Shown in pieces: positions 42,793 to 50,873 of a stretch of DNA of 50,892 nucleotides. Numbering within the stretch: position 1 is the stretch's first letter; each line of letters starts with the position of its first letter. The translations under genes were made by a program, and so were the position numbers. The stretch comes from CAYJAZ01 sp964371865 (GTDB taxonomy: Bacteria > Desulfobacterota > Desulfovibrionia > Desulfovibrionales > Desulfovibrionaceae): the NCBI GenBank assembly GCA_964371865.1, contig CAYJOR010000016.1, forward strand, positions 1-50,892, given 5' to 3'. The notes under the pieces were generated by a model. It worked only from the letters and a program-made list of their open reading frames with translations. It was not told the origin of the DNA and did not search any database.

Positions 42793-45237
42793 ATGGAAAA
42801 ATTTACATCAAAAGATAAAAAAGACAAAAAAGATAAAGACTCAAAAGAAAGTAATAATCCACCAAAAGCTCAAAGTCAGAAACTTACAATTGAATTTATT
42901 GGATTATTTTTTCTTTTGCTTGGCGCGTTAATATTCCTTTCACTTGTGACGTATTCGCCATCTGATCCAACACTAAATACGAGCTTGCCGAAAAATGCTG
43001 TTATTGCAAACAAAGCAGGTCTTATTGGTGCGTACTTAAGCGCATTATTAGTGGATTTATTTGGTATTGGTTCGTATGTATGGGGAGTAATTCTAGTTGG
43101 TTTTGGTAGTGGTTTTTTGATTAAGTGGCTTCTGCTTGCTTGGAAAAGATTTTTTGGTTTTTTCCTATTTGGAGTAAATGTAATTAGTTTGGCATCTGCG
43201 TGGAAATTACCGATAAATCAAATAGTTGGCGGTGGTTTTAGCGGAGATTACCTCTACACAAAATCCTTGCTTTATTTTTCGCCTACCGGTTCAGCATTTA
43301 TTTGGGTATTTACTTTTCTTCTTGCTACTCAATTAATATTTGGAATTTCTTGGCTTACGCTATTTCGCAACTTTTTCATAGGGTTAGTGAGTGTAATTTC
43401 AAACCTTGTTCCAGAGAAAAAAGAAACAGATGTTATGCCGATTGTTCTTTATCAAGGTGAAGATAAAAAAGAGAAAAAATCTTTGTTTGGATTTATGAAA
43501 AGAAAAGACAAAGATCCAAACTCACAAAATTTGGATATCAATGTAAATGAATCTAAAGATGCTTTTACAGAAAAAGAAGATTTAAATACTTCACTTTTTA
43601 ATCTCAATATCGAAGATGAGTTTGACGACGATGATGATGAGTTTGATGATATAACAGAACTTTCAAATGATGACAAAGTCATAGAAGATTCAAAAGAAGA
43701 TAAAGAAACAAAAGAAGACAGCTCTAAAAAAGATAAGAAAAAAGGTGAGTGGTCACTCTTTTCTAAAAAGAAAAAAGATGTGCCGAAAACTCCACCTCAA
43801 GGATTTACTTTACCATCATCTCAACTTTTATCAGTAACACCGGCAACAGATATAAAACATAGCCCTAAAGCTCTTACTGAAAAAGGGCAACTGCTTATTC
43901 AAGCTTTAAACGAATATAATATTCAAGCTGAGCTTGTTCGTGTAACACCGGGTCCTGTTATTACAATGTATGAAATTCATCCGGCGGCAGGTGTGCGAGT
44001 AAGTAAAATAGCTGCTCTTTCTGATGACTTAGCTATGAAATTGAAAGCTGTAAGTATTCGTATTCAGGCTCCTATCCCAGGAAATGACACAGTAGGTATT
44101 GAAGTCCCGAATGAAACAAGAGCAAATGTTTCATTTCGTGAACTTATCGAGGGGAGTGCATTTACGAATTCTACCTCATTCTTGAGCCTTGCACTTGGGA
44201 AGAACATAAGCGGAGCGCCTTTTGCTACAGAGTTAGCTAAAATGCCTCACTTACTCGTGGCAGGTGCTACGGGTGCGGGTAAAAGTGTTTGTTTGAATAC
44301 AATAATTCTTTCAATACTTTATAAAGCTAAACCTGATGATGTTAAACTTATGTTGGTAGACCCTAAGCGCATTGAACTCTCAATCTATGAAGACTTACCA
44401 CACCTTGTTCACCCAGTTATAACAGAAATGCAATTAGCAAAAAATGCGCTTCTTTGGGCTATTGATGAAATGGATAGACGCTATAGATTGCTTGAAGATA
44501 TGAAAGTGCGTAATATTATAAGCTATAATGAAAAAGTTGCGCAAATGCCTAAACCTGAAATAGGGGAAGAGAATGAAACGGAAGAAAATCAAGATGAAAA
44601 GAAAATAAAACATGAAAATCTTCCTTATCTTCTTATAGTTATTGATGAACTTGCTGATTTAATGATGACTCACGGTAAAGATGTTGAGGGCTCAATTGTT
44701 CGTCTTGGTCAGCTTGCTCGTGCAGCAGGGATACATATTATCCTTGCGACTCAAAGACCTAGCGTGAATGTTGTTACAGGTCTTATTAAGGCTAACTTTC
44801 CGTGTCGTATCTCCTTCCAAGTATCTCAAAAGACTGATTCTCGTACCATTTTAGATTCAACAGGAGCAGAAACTTTGCTAGGAAAAGGTGATATGCTTTT
44901 CAAGCCTCCTGGTGGCTCACTTCAACGTCTTCACGGTGCTTTTGTGCCTGACGATGATGTGAAAAAAATTGTGGACTATTGGAAAAATCAAGGTAAACCG
45001 GACTATAAACTCGATTTTACTGTTTATGGAGAAGAAAAAGTTGCCCCAACAGAATTTGGCGGTGGCAGAGCAAATGATATTTCTCAAGAACAAGTGTATC
45101 AAGATGCGCTAGAACTCCTTCCAAGTATGGACAGAGTGACAATTTCAGCCTTACAACGTCGCTTAAGAATTGGATTCAACAAAGCGGCACTTATCAAAGA
45201 ACAGCTTGAAAAAGATGGATTAATACAAGAAAAATAA
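42793..45237 (+). CDS. ftsK: DNA translocase FtsK
   Basis: 814-residue septal motor that moves chromosomes and activates XerCD at dif. Four membrane helices (about 35-195) precede an acidic/Lys linker (about 215-330, including DDDDDEFDD), then the RecA-like motor with Walker A VAGATGAGKSVCLNT (about residue 488) and Walker B LLIVIDELADLM, ending in the gamma winged helix (RVTISALQRRLRIGFNKAAL) that reads KOPS. The ATG has no adjacent ribosome site; AAGGAG lies at 42766-42771, 21 bases upstream, and the eight T run 42785-42792 precedes the ATG directly. A TTG at 42776 is well spaced from AAGGAG but is out of frame by one base. Confidence 0.93.
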   Translation: MEKFTSKDKKDKKDKDSKESNNPPKAQSQKLTIEFIGLFFLLLGALIFLSLVTYSPSDPTLNTSLPKNAVIANKAGLIGAYLSALLVDLFGIGSYVWGVILVGFGSGFLIKWLLLAWKRFFGFFLFGVNVISLASAWKLPINQIVGGGFSGDYLYTKSLLYFSPTGSAFIWVFTFLLATQLIFGISWLTLFRNFFIGLVSVISNLVPEKKETDVMPIVLYQGEDKKEKKSLFGFMKRKDKDPNSQNLDINVNESKDAFTEKEDLNTSLFNLNIEDEFDDDDDEFDDITELSNDDKVIEDSKEDKETKEDSSKKDKKKGEWSLFSKKKKDVPKTPPQGFTLPSSQLLSVTPATDIKHSPKALTEKGQLLIQALNEYNIQAELVRVTPGPVITMYEIHPAAGVRVSKIAALSDDLAMKLKAVSIRIQAPIPGNDTVGIEVPNETRANVSFRELIEGSAFTNSTSFLSLALGKNISGAPFATELAKMPHLLVAGATGAGKSVCLNTIILSILYKAKPDDVKLMLVDPKRIELSIYEDLPHLVHPVITEMQLAKNALLWAIDEMDRRYRLLEDMKVRNIISYNEKVAQMPKPEIGEENETEENQDEKKIKHENLPYLLIVIDELADLMMTHGKDVEGSIVRLGQLARAAGIHIILATQRPSVNVVTGLIKANFPCRISFQVSQKTDSRTILDSTGAETLLGKGDMLFKPPGGSLQRLHGAFVPDDDVKKIVDYWKNQGKPDYKLDFTVYGEEKVAPTEFGGGRANDISQEQVYQDALELLPSMDRVTISALQRRLRIGFNKAALIKEQLEKDGLIQEK

Positions 45238-45261
45238 CAACCTTTTAAAAAGGATAATGCT

Positions 45262-46062
45262 ATGAAATTTGCATCATGGAACGTCAACGGTATACGTGCA
45301 GTTATGCAAAAACCGGACTGGAAATGGTTTGAAGAATCAAATTATGATATAATCGGACTCCAAGAAATTAAAGCTGAAAAATCTCAAATTAATGAATCAT
45401 TGCATGCACCTAGTGGATATCACGCATACTTTTGCTCTTCTACAGTAAAAAAAGGATATTCAGGCGTTGCGGTTTTCTCGAAAGAAGAACCAATCAACGT
45501 AACATATGAACTGCCTAAAGAAGAGTATCAAGGTGAGGGTAGAATTCTTCACTTAGAATTTGAAAAATTTCACTATATTAACGGATATTTTCCAAATGGT
45601 GGTGAACCTCTTCCAGATGAAGACGGAAAACTTAGAGGAAACCACAAAAGACTTCCTTATAAAATGGGATTCTTTGATACTTTCTATAATTATGTAGAAG
45701 AATTGACAAAGGTAAAGCCTCTTGTAGTCTGTGGAGATTTTAATATAGCTCATAAAGCTATAGACTTAGCAAGACCCAAAACAAATACGAAATCTACAGG
45801 ATTTTTACCAATTGAGAGAGAATTTTTAGATAAATTTACTCAAGCAGGATATGTCGATACTTTTAGACAAGTACACGGTGATATTGAAGAAAAATATACA
45901 TGGTGGTCATATAAGTCCGGCGCAAGACCAAAAAACGTTGGGTGGCGTATTGATTATTTCTTTGTATCTCAAGGATTAAAAGAAAATATCAAAGATGCTT
46001 GGATTGAAAGCGAAGTATACGGCTCTGACCATTGCCCAGTAGGCTTAGAATTATCACTATAA
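45262..46062 (+). CDS. xth: exodeoxyribonuclease III
   Basis: AP endonuclease/3'-phosphatase of base excision repair, 266 residues. Opening MKFASWNVNGIRAVMQKPDW, the metal/glutamate motif DIIGLQEIKAEKSQI, VVCGDFNIAHKAIDLARPK, and GWRIDYFF plus SDHCPVGLEL contain the catalytic Glu, Asp, Asn, and His residues. Ribosome site AAAAAGGATAATGCT. Follows ftsK by 24 bases, and rsmG then tag follow, so three DNA/RNA-maintenance genes plus ftsK probably make one unit. Confidence 0.95.
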   Translation: MKFASWNVNGIRAVMQKPDWKWFEESNYDIIGLQEIKAEKSQINESLHAPSGYHAYFCSSTVKKGYSGVAVFSKEEPINVTYELPKEEYQGEGRILHLEFEKFHYINGYFPNGGEPLPDEDGKLRGNHKRLPYKMGFFDTFYNYVEELTKVKPLVVCGDFNIAHKAIDLARPKTNTKSTGFLPIEREFLDKFTQAGYVDTFRQVHGDIEEKYTWWSYKSGARPKNVGWRIDYFFVSQGLKENIKDAWIESEVYGSDHCPVGLELSL

Positions 46063-46073
46063 AGAGAAAAATA

Positions 46074-46874
46074 ATGAATAAAAAACCACAAGATAAGAAT
46101 CAAAATAAAAAATTCGTTAGGCGAGATGACAAAAAAAACGATAACAAGAAATATGCTCCAAAAAATCAAAAGAGCGCGCCAAAACCAAAGCCTAAGCATT
46201 TGATTAAACCTGATCCTATTAGTGAAAAAGCATTTGAAAAGCAATGCAGTATTTTAGGGCTTGAACTCAATAATGAAGAATCAGTGAATCTTCGTAACTA
46301 CATGGATACACTCATGTTATGGAATACTCGCATAAATCTTGTGGGTACTTTGGAGTGGCAAGAAACTTTTTCTGAACTTATTCTTGATAGTTTTTACCTT
46401 GCAAAATTTCTTGAAGAGCTTTCACTCCCTGAAAATGTAGAAACTTGGGATTTGGGTTCAGGTGCAGGTTTACCGGGTATCCCTCTTCGTATAAGATGGC
46501 AAAAAGGTAATTATAGACTTGTAGAATCTCGTGAAAAGCGTGCATTGTTTCTTACAACTTTCTTGCTTAAAAATCCGCTAGGTTCAACAAAAGTATTTTG
46601 GGGCAGAGCAGAAAAATTCTTCGATGAACAAAAATCAAAAGATATTCAAGCAGATATGATAGTAAGTCGAGCATTTATGCCATATCAAGAACTTGCAGAA
46701 TTTGTATATCCTCATGTAAAAAAGGGTGGAATTCTTCTTCTTATGCTGAATGAAGCTATGCCAATATGCCCTGATTTATGGGAAGTTGTTGACTCTACTG
46801 AATATAACGTGAAACATCCGAATGGAAAATCTAGTTCGCTAAGTAGATATTTTCACGCATTAAGAAAAATTTAG
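46074..46874 (+). CDS. rsmG: 16S rRNA (guanine527-N7)-methyltransferase with basic N-terminal extension
   Basis: Rossmann methyltransferase, 266 residues. SAM motif WDLGSGAGLPGIPLRI at about residue 123 and the segment RNYMDTLMLWNTRINLVG are RsmG hallmarks. The start at ATG 46074 (AAAGAGAAAA ribosome site) gives an N-terminal extension of about 45 residues that is almost only Lys, Asn, Gln, Asp and Pro (NKKPQDKNQNKKFVRRDDK onward), unlike the normal ~20-residue lead. An upstream in-frame ATG at 46032 would lie inside xth. Extension may help 30S/rRNA binding. Confidence 0.92.
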   Translation: MNKKPQDKNQNKKFVRRDDKKNDNKKYAPKNQKSAPKPKPKHLIKPDPISEKAFEKQCSILGLELNNEESVNLRNYMDTLMLWNTRINLVGTLEWQETFSELILDSFYLAKFLEELSLPENVETWDLGSGAGLPGIPLRIRWQKGNYRLVESREKRALFLTTFLLKNPLGSTKVFWGRAEKFFDEQKSKDIQADMIVSRAFMPYQELAEFVYPHVKKGGILLLMLNEAMPICPDLWEVVDSTEYNVKHPNGKSSSLSRYFHALRKI

Positions 46875-46904
46875 CTTTTTTTGAAAAGACTAAAGGATAA
46901 ATTA

Positions 46905-47456
46905 ATGAAAGAACGTTGTTTTTGGTTAAATCTAAAAAATGATAAATACATAGATTATCACGATAATGAATGGGGTGAACCTGTTTACGACGATAAAATT
47001 CTTTATGAGATGCTAATACTTGAATCATTTCAAGCTGGTTTATCGTGGGAAACAATTCTTAATAAAAGAGAAGCATTTAAACTTGCATTTGATGATTTTG
47101 ATATCAATAAAGTATCACGATATCAAGATGATAAAGTAGAAGAACTTCTTTTGAATGCTGGTATTGTAAGGCATGAAAAAAAGATAAGAGCTGCTATTCA
47201 TAACTCAAAGCTTTTTCTTGAAATTCAGAAAGAATTTGGTTCATTTAAAAATTATATTTGGAAATGGACTGATAATAAAGTCATCTATACAAAGGGTGTA
47301 CTTGTTGCAACTTCACCGCTTTCAGATGAAATTGCAAAAGACTTAAAAAAACGTGGATTTAAATTTCTAGGTTCGACAACTATCTATGCTTATCTTCAAG
47401 GTGTTGGAATAATAAATGATCATAGTAAAGAATGCTATAAGTATAGAGAAGAGTAG
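46905..47456 (+). CDS. tag: DNA-3-methyladenine glycosylase I
   Basis: Removes 3-methyladenine. 183 residues starting at ATG 46905 behind AAAGGATAAATTA; a TTG at 46881 exists but is unlikely. Helix-hairpin-helix enzyme with the conserved start RCFWLNLKNDKYIDYHDNEW, the substrate region LILESFQAGLSWETILNKREAF and the C-terminal INDHSKECYKY. Zn ligands are predicted at C5, H19 and the H and C near the end, as in E. coli Tag. Last gene of the ftsK-xth-rsmG-tag set. Confidence 0.93.
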   Translation: MKERCFWLNLKNDKYIDYHDNEWGEPVYDDKILYEMLILESFQAGLSWETILNKREAFKLAFDDFDINKVSRYQDDKVEELLLNAGIVRHEKKIRAAIHNSKLFLEIQKEFGSFKNYIWKWTDNKVIYTKGVLVATSPLSDEIAKDLKKRGFKFLGSTTIYAYLQGVGIINDHSKECYKYREE

Positions 47457-47493
47457 TTTATATATTTCTACCTCGAAACAATTTCTATAAAAA

Positions 47494-47519
47494 CTAGGCT
47501 GTGTTTCTAAAATAAGAAA
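47494..47519. repeat. second copy of the 39544-39569 repeat end
   Basis: 26 bases starting CTAGGCTGTGTTTCTAAAAT match 39544-39569 at 23 of 26 positions (differences at g/c, a/g and one a/g). The right-hand complement seen at 39678 is not found close by, so this is a solo end or a shared intergenic motif. Confidence 0.5.
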
Positions 47520-47588
47520 AACACCCTAAAAAATCTTTCTCTAAATCTGTGAATACAAATTAAAGGAAGATTTTTTTAGGGTGTTTTT
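47517..47588. terminator. long bidirectional terminator between tag and larA-like gene
   Basis: AAAAACACCCTAAAAAATCTT (47517-47537, first 20 quoted bases shown as the left arm) pairs with AAGATTTTTTTAGGGTGTTT (47567-47586), with one extra T on the right side. The A/T flanks allow termination in both directions. A smaller hairpin GGGAAAAGTTCCC lies at 47622-47634. Confidence 0.8.
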
Positions 47589-47659
47589 ATGTTTCAAGAA
47601 AATTAAAAGGAATTATTCTTGTGGGAAAAGTTCCCGTCCGTCGGGGAGACTTCTTAAAA

Positions 47660-48916
47660 CTATTTTTGATAAAAGTACATTGTGTTCGCGTTAGGAATAA
47701 GAGCTATGCGAGCATCAGGATTTTCAGCAAGCCATTTATCAACGGTTGCTTGTGCATCAGCTTTAGTGAGGTGGCACTCAGCAAGAGTTTCTTGTGATAA
47801 TTCTGAATGTACAGCTACATCATAATTAAGAATTGAGCGTGAGAACATGAATGCTTTATGCGCACCCATACGGAAACCTTTTTCTTCAAATTCTTTCATT
47901 TGAGCATGAGCACAAGGGAATTGTTTTACATACTCGTAGTAATGGTCATCACCAATGCCTTGAGGGCAAGCTGCTAAAAGAAGAAGATGTCCTCCTTTTT
48001 TCGTGCACTGTGAAGCGTGATTTAAGCCTTTTTGTGCTTGGTAGAGACATAAATCCTTAGGGTTTCCACCGCAAGATGCTATTGTTATAGCAAAAGGTTC
48101 ATCAAAACTTTGTCCGTACAATTGAGCAGTTATAGGTGCTCCTGCATTTAGACAAGAAACAGGTTTACCGGCAAAAAGAGCAACTGCTTTTTTATCTGCA
48201 CGAAGACAAACGTTAATAGCTAGGTTTACACCAACAATCTCGCCGGATTCATTCAAATCTTCACGAACAGGATTACCGTTTATATTACCAACTCTTGCTT
48301 CTGGTGATGCCATAAGTGAATGGTTAGCTTGAATCATAGATTTTGAAGCACAGCCAATAGTAATACACTTTGAACCACCGGTCATACCAACAAATTGGTG
48401 AGGGTCGATTTGTCCTATAACAATTTTAAATTCAGCTTCACCAATAGCGGAGTTTACTTCAATTGGCGTACCGCGTGAAGTAGATCCAAAAGTAGTCATC
48501 TTAGATGTGATAGCATCATGTGATACGATATTGATTCCATCTAGGATTTCGTCTTTCGGCATGATACGTTCAATCTGTGCAGCATCAGGAGCAGGGTGCA
48601 GCCCACCACCGATAACGATAGAAATTTGTTCAGCTTTTAAATTGTTCCAAGTTTGGAACAAATGCTTTAATAGAGGTGGAAGAAGTTCTTTTACTGGAGT
48701 AGGGCGAGTTTCATCAGGAATAGCTATTGCAATAGTTTTCGGCATTGCTATTTCGTTAAGAGCAGGCATATCAAGAGGATTTTTCATTGCTTCTTCAAGA
48801 GCTTGCGCAAGATTTTCTATAGCAGGAAGTTCAACCGCTTTCATTTGTGTAATATTTGCATTATCCGGTAGTGTGATATCTAAGTATCCTGAACCGTATT
48901 TAAAATGTGCGTTCAT
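47660..48916 (-). CDS. LarA-family (DUF2088) nickel-dependent 2-hydroxyacid racemase-like protein
   Basis: 418-residue protein starting at the ATG at 48916, seven bases after GGAG; an ATG at 48919 is equally possible. Family landmarks are DETRPTPVKELLP, IGGGLHPAPD, NIVSHDA, the loop DPHQFVGMTGGSKCITIGCAS whose lysine corresponds to the lysine that holds the Ni-pincer cofactor in LarA, and the C-terminal region with LLLLAACPQGIGDDHYYEY. LarA racemises lactate; relatives act on other 2-hydroxyacids, so substrate is open. No larB, larC or larE genes adjoin, so the cofactor must come from elsewhere. Solo gene, convergent with tag. Confidence 0.85.
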   Translation of the reverse strand: MNAHFKYGSGYLDITLPDNANITQMKAVELPAIENLAQALEEAMKNPLDMPALNEIAMPKTIAIAIPDETRPTPVKELLPPLLKHLFQTWNNLKAEQISIVIGGGLHPAPDAAQIERIMPKDEILDGINIVSHDAITSKMTTFGSTSRGTPIEVNSAIGEAEFKIVIGQIDPHQFVGMTGGSKCITIGCASKSMIQANHSLMASPEARVGNINGNPVREDLNESGEIVGVNLAINVCLRADKKAVALFAGKPVSCLNAGAPITAQLYGQSFDEPFAITIASCGGNPKDLCLYQAQKGLNHASQCTKKGGHLLLLAACPQGIGDDHYYEYVKQFPCAHAQMKEFEEKGFRMGAHKAFMFSRSILNYDVAVHSELSQETLAECHLTKADAQATVDKWLAENPDARIALIPNANTMYFYQK

Positions 48917-49010
48917 CATGGTTCTCCGTGTAAAATTGAACAAAAAATTTCTAAAAAAGGTTAATATCCTTTAATTATGATAATTACTTTTCCAAAAAAA
49001 GAAATAGCTA

Positions 49011-49057
49011 GAGGGTAAAAACTTTAATCTATATTCAGAAAAAAGTTTTAACCCTCT
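49011..49057. terminator. terminator before the ThiS-like/DUF4432 stop
   Basis: GAGGGTAAAAACTTT (49011-49025) pairs with AAAAGTTTTAACCCTC (49041-49056) with small offset. On the minus strand it follows the ThiS-like stop at 49080. Confidence 0.75.
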
Positions 49058-49079
49058 TGATTTATAATATAATTATTTA

Positions 49080-49307
49080 CTATCCACCGCAGATATATGG
49101 GCAAAGAGAAATTCTTGCTTTATCGTGCAGCTTTGTTTTGAGGTTTACTTGATTTCCATCCATAAAGGCTATCATTACTTCATTTTCTTCTAACTTAAGA
49201 GCTTTGAGTAAATCGCCTAAGGTTGAATCTTCGGGCATAGGATAATTATGAATATTATCTGGTGCTTTTTTTTCAAGAATGGCTTCAAGGTTTACATCAA
49301 GATACAT
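49080..49307 (-). CDS. ubiquitin-like ThiS/MoaD-family protein with C-terminal GG
   Basis: 75-residue beta-grasp protein ending CPYICGG; the terminal Gly-Gly is the residue pair used for adenylation and thiocarboxylation in ThiS/MoaD sulfur carriers. The body (MYLDVNLEAILEKKAPDN, TLGDLLKALKLEENEVMIAFMDG, KTKLHDKARISLCPYI) follows the MoaD/ThiS outline. It overlaps nothing but sits two bases after the DUF4432 stop, in the same direction, and no E1-like adenylase (MoeB/ThiF) or moaE is present. So it could act in molybdopterin, thiamin, or a different sulfur pathway. No ribosome site is decisive; start at ATG 49307. Confidence 0.8.
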   Translation of the reverse strand: MYLDVNLEAILEKKAPDNIHNYPMPEDSTLGDLLKALKLEENEVMIAFMDGNQVNLKTKLHDKARISLCPYICGG

Positions 49308-49309
49308 AA

Positions 49310-50383
49310 TTACACCTGTGGAATTTCAGCAATACAAGCAGCTACTTCTTCTTCGCTTGAAAGAACTGTAAATTCGAGATGATATTTGCGTGTTTCGTTT
49401 GGTTGAAGGATAACAAGGTCATCACGCATGCGGTGTTCGTGTCTACCATCAGCCCAACAGTTAGAAGGCTCAAGACCGATTACATAAGCACCTGGGGATG
49501 GTTGACGCCAGTGCACAAAACGTGGAAGAGAGTCAAGAGAATAAGAGAACTTTAAGCCCCAACGTTCTTGATTTGGAGTTTCGTTGATAAGAGCCATTGT
49601 AACCATACCGTTACTATCTGCTTGCATTGTATGATAAAGCACTTCTTCAGCTTGTTTTTGTGGAGCTGAATAGTATGTTTGCCAATCGAAGTCAATAGTG
49701 TCAGCATCTCTATTTTTGCGTGTAAGGCTAGGCGCGTAGAGTTTTGTATGAGCTGATACAAGTGGGAAACCAATGTTGCAATGGAAAAGCATCATATGTG
49801 GTTGTGGATCGAAAGAAAGGTTTGTAACTGTATCGTATACTTTGATTGTTTTAGAACCTAAAGATGTTTCGATACGACGGCGATTTTCAAAATATTCACC
49901 AAATTTATCGAGTTCTTCAATTGTTCCTTCACAATACATAACATATTCGTTGCCATCCCAGTAAGCATCTGAACGCACTGATTTAGCAGGACAAAGCTGA
50001 GCTCTACCATGAAGACCGTATTGAGCGCCATTATCTTCATTCGGTACGCCTACGTTTGAATAACCGCATGTACACATAAGACCGCCAAAAGAACCTCTGC
50101 GTGCTTCAAAAGCAACATCACCAAGGTAAGAAGGCTCTACTTCACCGGTGCGTGAACGCCAGCCAAGAGCTTTTCCACAATATTCTGCAATGCCGATATC
50201 AAGTCCACGAGTAGGAAGAACTTGGAAGTTCAAGCCTGAACCTGTGCGGAATTCAAGAACTTCACTACCTTTTTGATTGCCATCATTGAGAACCAATTTG
50301 CGAACGCCACCAAGTTGTGATTCGTGTCCGATACGGGTACGAAGTTCTTCTTTTGTCCATTCTTGACCATACAATTTTGTCAT
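49310..50383 (-). CDS. DUF4432/aldose-1-epimerase-fold protein
   Basis: 357-residue soluble protein of the galactose-mutarotase-like beta-sandwich. The start is the ATG at 50383, with TAAGGAC ribosome site. Landmarks are LEFRTGSGLNFQVLPTRGLDIG, YGLHGRAQLCPAKSV (the catalytic His of aldose epimerases is near the GLHGR segment), LFHCNIGFPLVS and AYVIGLEPSNCWADGRHEHRM. DUF4432 proteins have no settled reaction; mutarotation of an unusual sugar or sulfosugar is a reasonable guess. It is translationally close to the ThiS-like gene, which is an uncommon pairing. Promoter at 50424-50452. Confidence 0.8.
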   Translation of the reverse strand: MTKLYGQEWTKEELRTRIGHESQLGGVRKLVLNDGNQKGSEVLEFRTGSGLNFQVLPTRGLDIGIAEYCGKALGWRSRTGEVEPSYLGDVAFEARRGSFGGLMCTCGYSNVGVPNEDNGAQYGLHGRAQLCPAKSVRSDAYWDGNEYVMYCEGTIEELDKFGEYFENRRRIETSLGSKTIKVYDTVTNLSFDPQPHMMLFHCNIGFPLVSAHTKLYAPSLTRKNRDADTIDFDWQTYYSAPQKQAEEVLYHTMQADSNGMVTMALINETPNQERWGLKFSYSLDSLPRFVHWRQPSPGAYVIGLEPSNCWADGRHEHRMRDDLVILQPNETRKYHLEFTVLSSEEEVAACIAEIPQV

Positions 50384-50423
50384 AGTATATATGTCCTTAG
50401 AAATTAAATTTTTAGATTGTTCT

Positions 50424-50452
50424 ATTTTAGTTTGCTAGAGATGTATTGTCAA
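50424..50452 (-). promoter_or_regulatory. promoter for the DUF4432-ThiS-like pair
   Basis: On the minus strand TTGACA (50452-50447) and TAAAAT (50429-50424) with a 17-base spacer, about 40 bases before the start codon. Confidence 0.75.
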
Positions 50453-50593
50453 CACAAAAAAATTGATTTGCTATAAAAAAAACATCAGTTGTAGATTCAT
50501 AAATTTTAGTATAAAAAATGATTGTGTATTTTCAATATGTTGTATTTTCATTTTTTTAAATGAAGCAAAAATTTAAAAATATAAAAAAAATGC

Positions 50594-50622
50594 TTGACCT
50601 TTATATTATTTTGTGTCACATA
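50594..50622 (+). promoter_or_regulatory. probable promoter of tRNA-Leu
   Basis: TTGACC (50594-50599), 17-base gap, CACATA (50617-50622), 18 bases before the tRNA. The -10 box is weak. Confidence 0.4.
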
Positions 50623-50639
50623 TGTCGAGTCGTAAGTGT

Positions 50640-50723
50640 GCCGAGGTGGTGGAATTGGTAGACGCGCTGGACTTAGAATCCAGTACCATCGGTGTGCGAG
50701 TTCGAGTCTCGCCCTCGGTACCA
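50640..50723 (+). tRNA. tRNA-Leu(UAG)
   Basis: 84 nt including encoded CCA. Acceptor GCCGAGG (50640-50646) pairs with CCTCGGT (with a G-U pair at 1-72) followed by A-CCA. The class II long variable arm is present; the anticodon stem CTGGA/TCCAG holds loop CTTAGAA, giving UAG. The T arm is GCGAG-TTCGAGT-CTCGC. It reads CUN leucine codons. Confidence 0.97.
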
Positions 50724-50736
50724 TTATAAAAAATAT

Positions 50737-50773
50737 AAAGCCCCATGTAGTTCTAAAAACCGCATGGGGCTTT
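50737..50773 (+). terminator. terminator after tRNA-Leu
   Basis: AAAGCCCCATG (50737-50747) and CATGGGGCTTT (50763-50773) form a perfect 11-base stem. Confidence 0.85.
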
Positions 50774-50835
50774 GCTTTGCGCTTGTTTTATAGTATTATA
50801 TAGTATTTTTGAACCCCTTTACATACTGTATTTTT

Positions 50836-50873
50836 TGGGCTCTTAACCAAAGACAGGGGCAAGCCCATTTTTT
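50836..50873 (+). terminator. second hairpin with T-run near the window end
   Basis: TGGGCT (50836-50841) pairs with AGCCCA (50862-50867), followed by TTTTTT. The spacer 50790-50813 between the two hairpins has an imperfect TATAGTATT direct repeat. Nothing else is recognised in 50774-50892. Confidence 0.5.

Noticed and set aside
48507..48974. Plus-strand open frame of 155 aa inside the LarA-like gene
   Set aside because: Antisense to conserved LarA motifs; no promoter or ribosome site.
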